DNA of 64,000 bases, taken from Jiella marina. GTDB lineage: Bacteria; Pseudomonadota; Alphaproteobacteria; Rhizobiales; Rhizobiaceae. The position numbers and the translations under genes were made by a program. Location: NCBI RefSeq assembly GCF_024359545.1, contig NZ_JAKQZG010000002.1, positions 310,001-374,000 on the forward strand, read 5' to 3'. The notes beneath the pieces are model-generated. The model was not told where the DNA came from and made no database searches. It worked only from the letters and a program-made list of their open reading frames with translations. The stretch's first letter is position 1, and the number at the start of each line of letters is the position of its first letter. This document shows positions 17,514 to 26,969 of this stretch, one piece after another.

Positions 17514-18091
17514 CGCTCGGACCTTTCGGATAGATACTCCTCGATCGCCTGGATCACCTCGGCGGCGACCACCTCGCGCTTGACCGCGCGCGACTGCACG
17601 GTGACATCGGCCTCGCCATAGACCGGATAACGAACCGCCATGAGATCCTGCATAACCTGCCGCGGATTCTCCGCCTTCAGGAGTGGCCGATCGCCGCGCC
17701 GTCCGACCCGCTCCATCAACGTGTCGAGATCGGCCTTCAGCCAGACGGTGACGGCGCTGTCGGCGAGGAGCGACCGGGTTTCGGCATTCATGAAGGCGCC
17801 GCCGCCGGTGGCGATCACCTGCGGCCCTTCCTGGGCGAGCCGCGCGATCACCCGGGCTTCCAGCGCCCGGAACTCCGGCTCGCCATAGGCTTCGAAGAGT
17901 TCGGGGACGGACATGGTCGAAACCTGTTCGATCTCCGCATCGCTGTCGACGAAGGGCAGGGACAGGAGCGTCGCGACGCGCCGCCCGACCGTCGTCTTGC
18001 CGGCCCCCATCAGGCCGACGAGCACGATCGAGCGGTCGCCGAGCCGCTCCTGGATCGAAGCCCTGTTGTTCGACGCGATATCCGTTTCCAT
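17510..18091 (-). CDS. aroK: shikimate kinase AroK
   Basis: AroK phosphorylates shikimate with ATP. This 193-residue protein has the P-loop [15 protein letters not shown], the shikimate-binding DSDAEIEQ motif, the ATGGGAF motif, and an R-x-x-RPLL lid ([14 protein letters not shown]). The ATG at 18091 gives a short leader before the P-loop, which is common in the rhizobial enzymes. It is the first gene of a three-gene operon with aroB and the CorC-like transporter. Confidence 0.96.
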   Translation of the reverse strand: METDIASNNRASIQERLGDRSIVLVGLMGAGKTTVGRRVATLLSLPFVDSDAEIEQVSTMSVPELFEAYGEPEFRALEARVIARLAQEGPQVIATGGGAFMNAETRSLLADSAVTVWLKADLDTLMERVGRRGDRPLLKAENPRQVMQDLMAVRYPVYGEADVTVQSRAVKREVVAAEVIQAIEEYLSERSER

Positions 18092-18264
18092 GCGCTCAAG
18101 CCCGCGCCCGCAAGCGGAGCCCTTCCCCTCATTCCTCGTTTGCGGCGGGCCTCAGCGGCCTCCACGCGTGTTCATCCGTTGGTTCGGCTTGCGTCTTTCG
18201 CCACAGCCGGTAGAAGCAGGCATCAGGGACGCCGGCCTAGCCGCCAAACGAGTCAACGCCCTTA

Positions 18265-18453
18265 ATGCCGACCCTGACACGCCTTTTGACGATCCTCGCC
18301 GTTCTTGCCGGCATCATCTACGGCATCATGGCCGCCCTCGTCTACTTGGTCGAGCCGGTCCGCCGCGAGGTGACAGTGCCGATCGAACTGCCCGAACCAG
18401 ATGGTGCGGCCCGCCAGATCGACACCGAAGGCCTGTCGGAACTGCGCCGATGA
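18265..18453 (+). CDS. small single-pass membrane protein upstream of xerD
   Basis: A 62-residue protein with one N-terminal membrane segment ([20 protein letters not shown]) followed by a short, charged, proline-rich tail. Its stop codon overlaps the start of xerD (ATGA). A small protein of this kind in front of xerD recurs in related genomes, which supports it as real. Function is unknown. Confidence 0.75.
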   Translation: MPTLTRLLTILAVLAGIIYGIMAALVYLVEPVRREVTVPIELPEPDGAARQIDTEGLSELRR

Positions 18454-19436
18454 GCGGCAAACCCCGACCCCAGACGGGTGTGCCCGGCCGACGGGGCGCG
18501 GCGATGGCAGCCGACATCGAGGCGTTCCTGGAGATGATGGCGGTGGAGCGCGGCGCTTCGGAAAACACGCTTGCCGCCTATCGACGCGATCTGGAGGACG
18601 CGAGCGGCCATCTCGCCCGCCGCGGCACCTCGCTGAAGCGGGCCGATACGGACGCGATCCGCTCCTATGTAGCTGCGCTGGCCGCCGAGGGGCTGGCCGA
18701 GTCGAGCCGGGCCCGGCGGCTTTCGGCGCTTCGCCAGTTCTACCGCTTTCTCTACACTGAGGGTCTGCGCGGCGACGACCCGACTGGGCCGATCGAAGGT
18801 GCCAGGAAGAAGCGGCCGCTGCCCAAGGTGATGAGCGAGGAGGAGGTCGATCGGCTGATCGATCTCGCCGCCGCCGAGGCCGCCAACACAGCCCTCTCGC
18901 CCTCAGCACGGCTACGGGCCGCGCGCCTGCATGCGCTGGTCGAGCTTCTCTATGCGACGGGCCTGCGCGTTTCGGAGCTCGTCTCGCTGCCCCGCTCGGT
19001 GCTGCGCACGACCGGCCAGGCGATCGTCGTGCGCGGCAAGGGCAACAAGGAGCGGATGGTGCCGATCGGCGACGCGGCCGAAGACGCGATCCGGCGCTTT
19101 GCCGAGGTGGCGAAGGAAACCAGGAAGACCGGGGACGAGCGCTTCCTGTTTCCTGCCGATTCCGAAGCCGGCCACCTGACGCGGCAGGCCTTTGCCCGCG
19201 ATCTCAAGGCGCTCGCCGCCCGCGCCGGCATCGCGTCGGCGAAGATCTCGCCGCATGTGCTGCGCCATGCCTTCGCCAGCCACCTCCTGAAACACGGGGC
19301 GGATCTGCGCGCCGTGCAGGAGCTTCTCGGCCACAGCGATATCTCGACCACGCAGATCTACACCCATGTGCTCGAAGAGCGTCTCATCCGCCTCGTCAGC
19401 GATCATCACCCGCTATCGCCAGCGAGCCGGGAATAG
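18450..19436 (+). CDS. xerD: site-specific tyrosine recombinase XerD
   Basis: XerD with XerC resolves chromosome dimers at dif near the terminus. The 328-residue protein has the N-terminal core-binding SAM-like domain ([20 protein letters not shown]) and the catalytic domain. The catalytic residues are present: Arg173 (GLRVSEL), Lys197 (VRGKGNKER), His269 and Arg272 ([10 protein letters not shown]), His295 ([10 protein letters not shown]) and the nucleophile Tyr304. The start overlaps the stop of the small membrane protein (ATGA). An open frame to 17913 upstream is not part of the gene. In relatives accA lies near xerD; here 6.6 kb of other genes lies between. Confidence 0.94.
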   Translation: MSGKPRPQTGVPGRRGAAMAADIEAFLEMMAVERGASENTLAAYRRDLEDASGHLARRGTSLKRADTDAIRSYVAALAAEGLAESSRARRLSALRQFYRFLYTEGLRGDDPTGPIEGARKKRPLPKVMSEEEVDRLIDLAAAEAANTALSPSARLRAARLHALVELLYATGLRVSELVSLPRSVLRTTGQAIVVRGKGNKERMVPIGDAAEDAIRRFAEVAKETRKTGDERFLFPADSEAGHLTRQAFARDLKALAARAGIASAKISPHVLRHAFASHLLKHGADLRAVQELLGHSDISTTQIYTHVLEERLIRLVSDHHPLSPASRE

Positions 19437-19458
19437 CGGCCGACGTTCGATCGCGGAA

Positions 19459-20166
19459 TCAGGCGTGCCCGATCCAGCCGCGCCAGGTGAAGGCGGCGTA
19501 GAAAAGGGCGGCATCCGCGAAGCCGCCATCCCGCAGGATTGCTTCGTCCTGTTCGGGGGCGAAGCTGTTCAGGCTGGCAGCGACCGCGGCGCGGGCCTTA
19601 TGCACGTCGGCCGGTTCCGCTCCCATGGCGATCGGATAGGCGGCGTAGCGATCGAGCCAGATGTCACGCTCGGCGGCGTCTTGGGGAAAACTCGCATGGG
19701 CGGCCACGAACGGCGCGCCAGGGCGCAGCCTGCGATGGATTTCCCGGACCGTGCGGGTTCGCTCCGGCTTCTCGAGAAAATGCAGCGTCAACAGGCAGGT
19801 TGCCGCATGGAAGGGGCCCTCCGGCGCATCGTCGATATAACCCTCGAGGAGTTCGACCCGCTCCATCAGCGGTCCCAGCACCCGTTCGGCAAGACCCAGC
19901 ATCTCTCCGGCGGGATCGACCCCGACGAACCGCCATCCCGGATGGGCCTCGGCCAGCGCCTTGAGTTCGCTGCCGCCGCCCGCCCCGAGGACCAGCACCC
20001 TGGCGTCTTCGGGGGCGCATTCGGCCAGCATCAAACCCGTCATGCGATGCAGCGCTTCGAGGCCGGGCACGAAGCGGCGCGGGCCTTCGGAGTACCGCGC
20101 AACGGCGGCAGGATCGTTGAAACTTTTGAGAAACATCTCCTGGCCAGGCTGGACATCAATGCTCAT
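19459..20166 (-). CDS. class I SAM-dependent methyltransferase
   Basis: A 235-residue protein with a Rossmann-type SAM site: VLVLGAGGGSELKALAEAHP (motif I) and FVGVDPAGEMLGLAERV (motif II with the ribose-binding acid). A later motif is TCLLTLHFLEKPERTRTVRE. The substrate cannot be identified. Its start overlaps the 3' end of the Rrf2 gene by 11 bases, so the two form an operon under Rrf2 control, and the methyltransferase is the likely regulated function. Confidence 0.85.
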   Translation of the reverse strand: MSIDVQPGQEMFLKSFNDPAAVARYSEGPRRFVPGLEALHRMTGLMLAECAPEDARVLVLGAGGGSELKALAEAHPGWRFVGVDPAGEMLGLAERVLGPLMERVELLEGYIDDAPEGPFHAATCLLTLHFLEKPERTRTVREIHRRLRPGAPFVAAHASFPQDAAERDIWLDRYAAYPIAMGAEPADVHKARAAVAASLNSFAPEQDEAILRDGGFADAALFYAAFTWRGWIGHA

Positions 20167-20659
20167 GGCGATCTCCGGACGGCGTGTGTTTCGTATCGGG
20201 ATGGTGTGCGGTGGAGGCGCTGTTCCACTCCGGGTGCGCCGCGAGACGCCGGTGGAAACTCGCGCTCAACTGCGCGAGCGTGACCGTGCCGAAGGAATCG
20301 AGAAGCAGCGTCTCGGCTTCCTGCAGCCTTTGATCGAGCGCTTCGTTGACGGCCTGCTCGACAGCGCAGCCCGGCGCCTCATGGCGATGGCCGATCGCAA
20401 ACAGCGATGGCGAGCCAATGCCGCGATAGATGTCGAGCAGGGTGAGGGTGGAAAGATCGCGGGCGAGCGACCAGCCGCCGCCATGCCCTCGTTCCGAACG
20501 TACATAGCCCTGGTCGCGCAGTCCCGCCATGACGCGTCGGATGACGACCGGATTGGTTCGCATCATGCGCGCGAGCGCTTCGGAGGTCACCGGCCCCTCC
20601 TGCTCGGCCATGTGCAACAGGACGTGCAGGACACCGGACAGTTTGCTGTCCCGATTCAT
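20156..20659 (-). CDS. Rrf2-family transcriptional regulator
   Basis: This 167-residue regulator has the Rrf2 winged helix-turn-helix: SGVLHVLLHMAEQEGPVTSE, LARMMRTNPVVIRRVMAGLR, then the wing YVRSERGHGGGWSLARDLST. Only one cysteine (in APGCAVEQAV) is visible, so it lacks the three-cysteine iron-sulfur ligand set of IscR, NsrR and RirA. It fits the YwnA-like branch, which responds to other signals. The C-terminal 30 residues are polar and histidine-rich (SASTAHHPDTKHTP). An inverted repeat overlaps its own start codon, so it probably represses itself and the methyltransferase. Confidence 0.9.
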   Translation of the reverse strand: MNRDSKLSGVLHVLLHMAEQEGPVTSEALARMMRTNPVVIRRVMAGLRDQGYVRSERGHGGGWSLARDLSTLTLLDIYRGIGSPSLFAIGHRHEAPGCAVEQAVNEALDQRLQEAETLLLDSFGTVTLAQLSASFHRRLAAHPEWNSASTAHHPDTKHTPSGDRHEH

Positions 20660-20677
20660 GTAACTTCATATGTTACA
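20659..20677. promoter_or_regulatory. inverted repeat, probable Rrf2 operator
   Basis: TGTAAC-TTCATAT-GTTACA is a perfect 6-bp inverted repeat with a 7-bp centre. It begins at the start codon of the Rrf2 gene (minus strand). Its place and form suit an autoregulatory operator; binding is inferred. Confidence 0.65.
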
Positions 20678-20758
20678 ATTCGGGCCATGCGTCAAGCGGC
20701 GGGCTCGAGGACATCCGCCTGCCGCAACGGATCAGCTCATGAAGGTCAGGCCGGCCCT

Positions 20759-21565
20759 TTATCGCTGGCTGAGTTCTGATCTGAGTTGGGCCATCTCCGC
20801 ACGGAGGGCCCGCACCTCTTCGAGCACATGCCCTGTCTCGTTCATCATCGCCTCGCGCTCGGCATGGGCGTCGGTCTGGTGCTGGCTCTGCATCGCGTCG
20901 ACGATGATGCCGACGAACAGGTTCAGGACGGCGAAGGTGGTGATCACGATGAAGGGCACGAAGAACGCCCAGGCATAGGGGAACGCTTCCATCACCGGCC
21001 GCACGATGCCCATCGACCAGCTCTCCAGTGTCATGATCTGGAACAGCGAATAGGCCGAGCCCCCAAGCGTGCCGAACCAGTCAGGGAAGGCGGCGCCGAA
21101 GAGCTTCGTCGCCATCACGGCGAAGACGTAGAAGATCAGCGCCAGAAGCAGCGCGATGGAGCCCATGCCAGGGATCGCCTTCAAAAGGCCGGCGACGACG
21201 CGGCGCATGGAGGGGATCGTGCCGATCAGACGCAGAACCCGCAGAATGCGGAAGGCGCGCAGGATGGAAAGATTGCCCGTCGCCGGCAGCAGCGCGATCC
21301 CGACGACGACCAGATCGAACACCCGCCAGGGATCCCGGAAGAAGGCGAGCCTGCGAACATAGAAGCGGATCGCGAGTTCGATGACGAAGATGGCCAGGAT
21401 CAGGCGATCCACGGCGATCAGGAGCGGGCCGGCCGCCGCCATGGCCCGCTCGCTGGTCTCAAGACCCAAAGTGACGGCGTTCAGGATGATGAGTGCCATG
21501 ATCGCGCGCTCGAAGGCGCTCGTCTCGATCAGGGCGCGAAGGCGCTCGCGAAGGGAAGGATGCAT
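20759..21565 (-). CDS. voltage-gated sodium channel, BacNav (NaChBac-like) type
   Basis: A 268-residue six-helix ion channel subunit. S4 is visible as SILRAFRILRVLRLIG with arginines at 103, 106, 109 and 112, spaced every third residue. The pore selectivity filter is TLESWSMG (179-186), which matches the LESW sequence of bacterial sodium channels and differs from the potassium GYG filter. S6 reads FFVPFIVITTFAVLNLFVGI, followed by a coiled coil to the C-terminus (VLEEVRALRAEMAQLRSELS) that would hold the tetramer together. Such channels serve sodium-linked motility and pH behaviour in marine and alkaliphilic species. Confidence 0.93.
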   Translation of the reverse strand: MHPSLRERLRALIETSAFERAIMALIILNAVTLGLETSERAMAAAGPLLIAVDRLILAIFVIELAIRFYVRRLAFFRDPWRVFDLVVVGIALLPATGNLSILRAFRILRVLRLIGTIPSMRRVVAGLLKAIPGMGSIALLLALIFYVFAVMATKLFGAAFPDWFGTLGGSAYSLFQIMTLESWSMGIVRPVMEAFPYAWAFFVPFIVITTFAVLNLFVGIIVDAMQSQHQTDAHAEREAMMNETGHVLEEVRALRAEMAQLRSELSQR

Positions 21566-21956
21566 CGGGGGTCAGTCTGTCTCTGGCTGATCTCGCGGTG
21601 ACGACGCTCGCAGTGGGACGCCTCCGATTCCCCTCCGGGGTGTCGGCAGCGGTCCATCGGTGACGCCGCCGCAAATCTGATGTCTGCGACGCTCCTCGGC
21701 AAGCGATTTGCGCTGAACGGTCTGCAGACAATCGCCGGCAATGCGCTCGATCGAGCGAAAACGGAAAGGTGGCCGCTGACCAGATGAGGAGCGAGGAGTT
21801 CCGACGGCGGCCGTCATCCCGCCCTTGCGACGACCAACCGATAGCATCCGCGCCGGGTTCAGAATCACCCGCGCCCAGAGCGAAGCTTCGCAGCGACCAA
21901 TGGGCAAGGCAAAAAGCGGGCTTCTCGTCAGAGCGCCGCCCCGGCTGCGGCCGCGC
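21566..21956. other. intergenic stretch without recognisable features
   Basis: About 390 bases between the sodium channel and DUF2252 genes, both on the minus strand. Frames that cross it are antisense to, or extensions of, the neighbours. No terminator, RNA gene or clear promoter was seen. Confidence 0.5.
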
Positions 21957-23381
21957 TCAGCGATAGACCATGTCGATACTGTCGAAGGCCCCCTGGGCAT
22001 GGTCCTGGCGGAAGAAGGCGTGATCGGCTTCGAGCCGGTCGGCGGCCTCCTCGGCAAAGCGCATGATGTCGGCGACGAAGAGCCCCCGCGGACTCGCGGC
22101 CGCAATGATCGAGGGTTCCACGTCGTAGTCGATCTGGCCGAGATCGTCGGAAAGCGCGTGGGCCTGGGCCAAGGCTGCTCCGCAGGTTCGTGCGTATTCC
22201 TTCCAGGTGCCGTAGCTGAGCTCGTCCAGATCGATGTCGTCGCGAAACGGGGCGCGTTCCCGGCTCATGAAGCTCTCGCCGTCGATCTCGACGGCGCCAT
22301 AGAAAATGTCGCCCCTGGCGAGCTGCACCGCCTGGCCATGCGCGATCCGGTCGGCCTTGTCACCGGCATTGAAGTCCGATGGCGGGGACAGGCCGTCGAG
22401 CGCCGAGCGCCGGGCACGCTTGAACTCGATGATCAGGTCGTCGGTTGCGTCCTTCGAAGGTCCCTCGAGCAGGACGTAATAGCGCGGCAGGCCGAGCGAG
22501 GCCGTTCCCTGGCCGTGGCGGACGCAGACATCCTTGACCTTGAGTTCGCCCGTCCGCTCGGGCGCGTCGATCCCGTTGGATTTTGCCAGATCGTCGATGG
22601 CCTTCTGGAACTTCTCCACCTGGTTGGTGATCGGCTGCAGCTCGTCACTGGCCTTGAAGCCCCGTCCCGAAGGCTTGAGATAGTCATCCCACAGCCATGT
22701 CTGCCGTTCTTCCCAAGCTTCCTTGAAAAGCCGCTGGACCACCTCGGGGGAGTTGTCCATCCGGTAGTTGTCGTTCTTCTCGGTGGCATGTTCGGCATAG
22801 GCCTCCATCGCCTCGAGATAGCCCTTCACGAACTTCTTGACGATCTTGCGCCGCTTCTTGCGCGTGAAACCGGCCTCCTCGCCGGCTCCGATCCAGAAGC
22901 CCACGGCACCGCGCTTGAGGTCCCAGGTGAAGGGGGCATAGACGGTCTCGTCGAAATCGTTGACGCCGAAGATCGGCGTCCCGTGCGCGTCCGGCATTAC
23001 CCCGAAATTCTCGGGATGAACGTCCCCCAGCGCCATCACGGAGGGCATGTTGGAATCCTGCCCCACCATGTCACGGTAGAACAGGAGGGCGGTGCCGCGA
23101 AAGAACTTGAAGAGATTGTCGGCCAGCTTGTCGAACTTTTCCTCCGCGCCATGGCTGCGCTGTTCGATCCGTTGGGCATGGTCCTCGCGCAACGTCGAGC
23201 GAACATGCTCGCGACGCGCCTGGCCGGTCAGAAGAACAGGCGGGATGACCTCTTCCCCGGCGGCGATACGCTGGGAGAGTTCGCGAAACGCATCGACCCG
23301 GCCGCTCGCCTTGCGGGACGGCTTGATGTCGGCTGGCTGCGCTTCCGTGTCCGTCGCCTTCTTCTTCTGTCCTGCGGCCAT
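21957..23381 (-). CDS. DUF2252 family protein (kinase-like fold)
   Basis: A 474-residue protein of the DUF2252 family. The motif VMALGDVHPENFGVM resembles the catalytic loop of aminoglycoside-phosphotransferase/kinase-like proteins, and FGVNDFDETVYAPFTWDLKR lies where a DFG-like metal motif would be. A second block reads CVRHGQGTASLGLPRYYVLL. The function is not known; a phosphotransferase activity is an inference from these motifs. The ATG at 23381 has an AAAGGATC upstream; the open frame to 23603 has no such site. The N-terminal 40 residues are polar and lysine-rich. Confidence 0.82.
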   Translation of the reverse strand: MAAGQKKKATDTEAQPADIKPSRKASGRVDAFRELSQRIAAGEEVIPPVLLTGQARREHVRSTLREDHAQRIEQRSHGAEEKFDKLADNLFKFFRGTALLFYRDMVGQDSNMPSVMALGDVHPENFGVMPDAHGTPIFGVNDFDETVYAPFTWDLKRGAVGFWIGAGEEAGFTRKKRRKIVKKFVKGYLEAMEAYAEHATEKNDNYRMDNSPEVVQRLFKEAWEERQTWLWDDYLKPSGRGFKASDELQPITNQVEKFQKAIDDLAKSNGIDAPERTGELKVKDVCVRHGQGTASLGLPRYYVLLEGPSKDATDDLIIEFKRARRSALDGLSPPSDFNAGDKADRIAHGQAVQLARGDIFYGAVEIDGESFMSRERAPFRDDIDLDELSYGTWKEYARTCGAALAQAHALSDDLGQIDYDVEPSIIAAASPRGLFVADIMRFAEEAADRLEADHAFFRQDHAQGAFDSIDMVYR

Positions 23382-23695
23382 GAGCACTGATCCTTTCCCG
23401 TTATCACGGCAACGCGGCGCAAAGCACTGCCGTTCCGTCATCCCGCGCGATCCTTCCGGGCGCAGTCCGGACCGGAGTTGGAGGCTGAGGTTCAAGAGCA
23501 GCACCAGGACGTGACGAGAAGGATCAGAAAGGGGTGGATATGGAAGCGAGCCGAGCGCAGCACGATGAAGACGACGCGGCAAACATCGCGCGAAAGGGGC
23601 CATGGCCAGGCCTTCACTGGCTATGGCCGGTCAGGACCGGCGGCGTCCGAAGCCCTCCGATCCTTGAGCGGCCGAACGCCGGTGCCGTCCATCGT

Positions 23696-23860
23696 TCATT
23701 CGGATGCCCTGGCGCCATCGACAGAGCGCTGCTGATCGCGCGATCGGGACCGAAGGGTTTCGAAGAGTTTTCTCAGGAAGGACTTGGTTCCGCATGATGT
23801 CTTCGCTGGCGTCTCGTCGATGCCGTCAAAATATTTCTCAAGTTCCGTCATGTTGATCAT
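23696..23860 (-). CDS. small hypothetical protein (54 residues)
   Basis: An ATG at 23860, preceded by GAAAGGA, opens a 54-codon frame ending in TGA at 23696. It begins MINMTELEKYFDGIDETPAK and continues with SCGTKSFLRKLFETLRSRSR, which looks like an amphipathic helix rich in arginine. The composition is protein-like and unlike a shadow frame. No family is recognised. It sits alone between the DUF2252 and LCAT-like genes, same strand. Confidence 0.45.
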   Translation of the reverse strand: MINMTELEKYFDGIDETPAKTSCGTKSFLRKLFETLRSRSRDQQRSVDGARASE

Positions 23861-24043
23861 CGGTCCTTTCACCGCTTTCTTGCTTGGGAATCGTGCCGCG
23901 TTTCCTTGGCGAGGTCCGGTTTAGGCGGCTCGAGGCGGGCCGGCTGTGTCGCGGGTCACAGGGAAGCGGGTTCAGGATTTGCGCTGACGCTACCGCCGAT
24001 GGACAGGGTGCGCGATCGGTGTTCGGGGGGTTATCCCTCCGGC

Positions 24044-25594
24044 TTACCGCGACTGTCGTTTCGCGATGACAGGAACGGTCGCGATCGCTTCGCGCGGTTT
24101 TCCGTCTCTGCCTTCGATGGTCGCTGTCAGGACCAGCTTGCCGGGCCGTATCCCCGTATCGAAGCTTGCCGAGAACGACTGCTCGTACGGGTTTGTGGGA
24201 TCGGACGCGCTCTCGTCTCTTTCCAGACGCAGCGGAATCGGAGCTTCGCCGGGCCTCGCCAGTGTCAGGTGGATCCGGCCGGCATCGACCGCCGCCATCG
24301 TGTCCGGGCGGATGTGAAGGAGCGCCTTGGCCTGCTGGCCCGTCCGAAAGATCGGCTGCTCGGGCTGAAGGCTCACGCCGACAAGCGAGACGAAGTCGCC
24401 GAGCGATGTCAGGATCGACGTTCTCTCGCGAACCGGAACCCGGTGCAGGGCCTCCTGCGGGCCATGGGCCAGCGCGGCGACGACGAAATCCTGCGCCGAC
24501 GACTCATTAAGGATGCCCTGATGGGTGGCAAAGCTCGTCCGGAAGACATGGCGGCCGTCGAGCATGGCGCTGTCGCGGATGACCACGCCGTCGCCGTTCC
24601 AGCTCGTCTTGATCAGAAGCTCCGCCTCCTCGGCCTCGAAATCGAGGGCATATTGTTCGGGCGTGCGTTGATCGACGCCAATGATGATCGCCTCCTCGAT
24701 CCCGGCCGGGAGCGGGCGCTCGAGGATCTGTCGGAGCCTCATCTGGCGTTCGCGAACCGCTTCGGGATCAGGCAGGCTCTCCTCGTTTACACCCGTCCAA
24801 TTGAGCGCGACCCAGGTCTTGAGATCGTTCGGATCGAACTCCGAGCCGGCGGCAGCTGCGTGAGCGTAAGATCCCGCATAGCGGGGCGTGAGATCGAAGG
24901 TCGAGGGAAATGTCAGGACGGTGCGTCGGAAGGTCTCCAGGCCGCCCATGAAGACATTGGCAAGGCCCCAGCCATTCTCGATCTGGTCGAACACCTCGAC
25001 CGAGCCGCGCAATGGCGCGCCGGCGCTCATCAGCTGCGCGATCCGGTCCGTTCCCCCTTCTTCGAGCGCATAGATGCGGGCGATCAAACCGCCCATGCTG
25101 TGTGCGACGATATCGATCTTGCGATCTTCGGGGACGTTTTCGTCGACGAATTCGGCGAGCTTCCTGGCATTGTCGAAGACGCTGAGCCGCCAGTCATAGT
25201 CGAAAAGGAAGAGCGTCTTGCCTTCGACGTAACCGTCGCTCTCCAGCCGCTCGACGAAGCCGGAATAAACCGCCTGACTGTAGACGCCGAGATAGGAGAT
25301 TTCACGGATGAGGCCGCACGGGTAGACCTCGCCCGGGGCGGAGCCAAGCGCCAGCGCCGGGAATTCGGTGATCGCGCCGACCGTGCCCCAGACGATCTCC
25401 TCGTCGCCCGAGTCCGTCTTGCGGCACAGTTTCGAGCCGAGGAGACCCGGCACCATCACCACGGGTCTCTTATCCGCTGCGGCGGCACTCGTCTTCGCGG
25501 CGGCGGCATTCGTGTTCGCGATGCTGCCGGCCAGGGCGATCCCGAGGGCCAGCAGGAGATGGCAGACCGGGTTGGAAAAACTGAACTGTCTCAT
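24044..25594 (-). CDS. exported LCAT/PGAP1-like alpha/beta-hydrolase
   Basis: A 516-residue protein with a signal peptide (hydrophobic VCHLLLALGIALAGSIA) and the lecithin:cholesterol acyltransferase-like fold. Seen in order are the oxyanion loop PVVMVPGLLGSKL (44-56), FDYDWRLSVFDNARKLAEFV (typical LCAT YDWR block), and the nucleophile elbow DIVAHSMGGL with Ser166. It is probably a periplasmic or secreted lipase, phospholipase or acyltransferase. The last 150 residues (PVRERTSILTSLGDFVSLVG onward) resemble a beta-sandwich extension. No chaperone gene is next to it. Confidence 0.85.
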   Translation of the reverse strand: MRQFSFSNPVCHLLLALGIALAGSIANTNAAAAKTSAAAADKRPVVMVPGLLGSKLCRKTDSGDEEIVWGTVGAITEFPALALGSAPGEVYPCGLIREISYLGVYSQAVYSGFVERLESDGYVEGKTLFLFDYDWRLSVFDNARKLAEFVDENVPEDRKIDIVAHSMGGLIARIYALEEGGTDRIAQLMSAGAPLRGSVEVFDQIENGWGLANVFMGGLETFRRTVLTFPSTFDLTPRYAGSYAHAAAAGSEFDPNDLKTWVALNWTGVNEESLPDPEAVRERQMRLRQILERPLPAGIEEAIIIGVDQRTPEQYALDFEAEEAELLIKTSWNGDGVVIRDSAMLDGRHVFRTSFATHQGILNESSAQDFVVAALAHGPQEALHRVPVRERTSILTSLGDFVSLVGVSLQPEQPIFRTGQQAKALLHIRPDTMAAVDAGRIHLTLARPGEAPIPLRLERDESASDPTNPYEQSFSASFDTGIRPGKLVLTATIEGRDGKPREAIATVPVIAKRQSR

Positions 25595-26015
25595 CTGACG
25601 TCTACTTCTGAACTCTGCCGTGCTGAGAAGGATCTCCTGATCTCTGAGCTTGTCGCGAGACGATCCTTCCGGACATTCGGCTGCTATCGGTTGCGCTGTC
25701 CTCCATCGGCGATGCGTGGAGGAGCAATCTCGGTGAGCGAATAGCCGAGCGGCCGAGCGGCATCTGTGACGCGCGTTACACCGACTTTCCCGTCGGTCGC
25801 CGAAAATGGATCGTCGGCCTCCGGCCGGGCGAAGCGTTCCCTTCTATCGCCTTGCTTGACATTGCCCCGCCCCATCGCCAGTTTCCGCCGCGATTGAATT
25901 CCCGCCGCAGGCGGGGCGGTGCCGGGTCGAGCGGTGCTGCCGAAACCGCCTTGCGGTCGGCCTGCCGGCGTTCACCCTTATCCCTTTGCCGGAACGGCCT
26001 CACGCCGCAGGACGC
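25595..26015. other. divergent promoter region between LCAT-like gene and accA
   Basis: About 420 bases. It must hold promoters for both neighbours. A TTGACA at 25857-25862 on the plus strand could be an accA -35 element, but a matching -10 is not clear. No RNA gene or hairpin was recognised. Confidence 0.45.
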
Positions 26016-26969
26016 ATGCACAACTATCTGGATTTCGAAAAACCGGTCGCCGATCTGGAAGGCCAGATCTTCGAATTGAAGAAGATCGAGACGGGCGAGG
26101 ACGCCGTCGACGTGACCGAAGAGGTCCAGCGCCTGGAAAAGCGCTCCCGCGACGCGCTGGAAGACCTCTACAAGAAGCTTACCCCCTGGCAGAAGACCCA
26201 GGTCGCCCGCCATCCCGACCGGCCCCATTGCCTCGACTATATCGGACGGCTGATCACCGATTTCGTGCCGCTGGCCGGCGATCGCTATTTCGCCGAGGAC
26301 TACGCCATCATCGCCGGCTTCGGCCGCTTCGACGGGCAGTCCGTCGCGGTGATTGGCCAGGAGAAGGGCAACGACACCCAGACCCGGCTGAAGCACAATT
26401 TCGGCATGGCGCGGCCTGAGGGCTATCGCAAGGCGGTCCGCATCATGGAGCTTGCCGAGCGCTTCGACATTCCGGTGCTCACCCTGGTCGACACGGCCGG
26501 CGCCTATCCCGGCATCGGCGCCGAGGAGCGCGGCCAGGCCGAAGCGATCGCCCGTTCGATCGAAGCCTGCCTCAATCTCAAGGTGCCGCTGGTCTCGCTG
26601 GTGATCGGCGAGGGCGGCTCGGGCGGGGCGATGGCGATCGCCGCCGCCAACCGCGTCCTGATGATGGAACACGCAATCTACAACGTGATCGCGCCGGAAG
26701 CCGGCGCCTCGATCCTTTACCGCGACTCGACCCGCGCCCGCGACGTCGCCCAGGCGATGAAGATGACCGCCCAGGATCTGAAGGGCTTCGGCATCGTCGA
26801 CACCATCGTCCAGGAACCGATGGGCGGCGCCCATCGCGACCCGGACGCGGCGATGGAACAGGCCGCCGAGGAGGTCCGCGGGGCTCTCGCGGAACTCGCC
26901 GGCAAGGACGGCCCGACGCTGCGCAAGGAGCGGCGGGAGAAGTTCCTCGCCATCGGCCGCAATCTCTGA
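26016..26969 (+). CDS. accA: acetyl-CoA carboxylase carboxyltransferase alpha subunit AccA
   Basis: AccA with AccD transfers the carboxyl group to acetyl-CoA in the first step of fatty-acid synthesis. The 317-residue protein starts MHNYLDFEKPVADLEGQIFE, the usual start. It has the crotonase-like core with HPDRPHCLDYIGRL, IGQEKGNDTQTRLKHNFGMA, RPEGYRKAVRIMELAERF, VDTAGAYPGIGAEERGQAEA and GEGGSGGAMAIA. A start at 25986 would add ten residues without family support. Confidence 0.97.
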   Translation: MHNYLDFEKPVADLEGQIFELKKIETGEDAVDVTEEVQRLEKRSRDALEDLYKKLTPWQKTQVARHPDRPHCLDYIGRLITDFVPLAGDRYFAEDYAIIAGFGRFDGQSVAVIGQEKGNDTQTRLKHNFGMARPEGYRKAVRIMELAERFDIPVLTLVDTAGAYPGIGAEERGQAEAIARSIEACLNLKVPLVSLVIGEGGSGGAMAIAAANRVLMMEHAIYNVIAPEAGASILYRDSTRARDVAQAMKMTAQDLKGFGIVDTIVQEPMGGAHRDPDAAMEQAAEEVRGALAELAGKDGPTLRKERREKFLAIGRNL

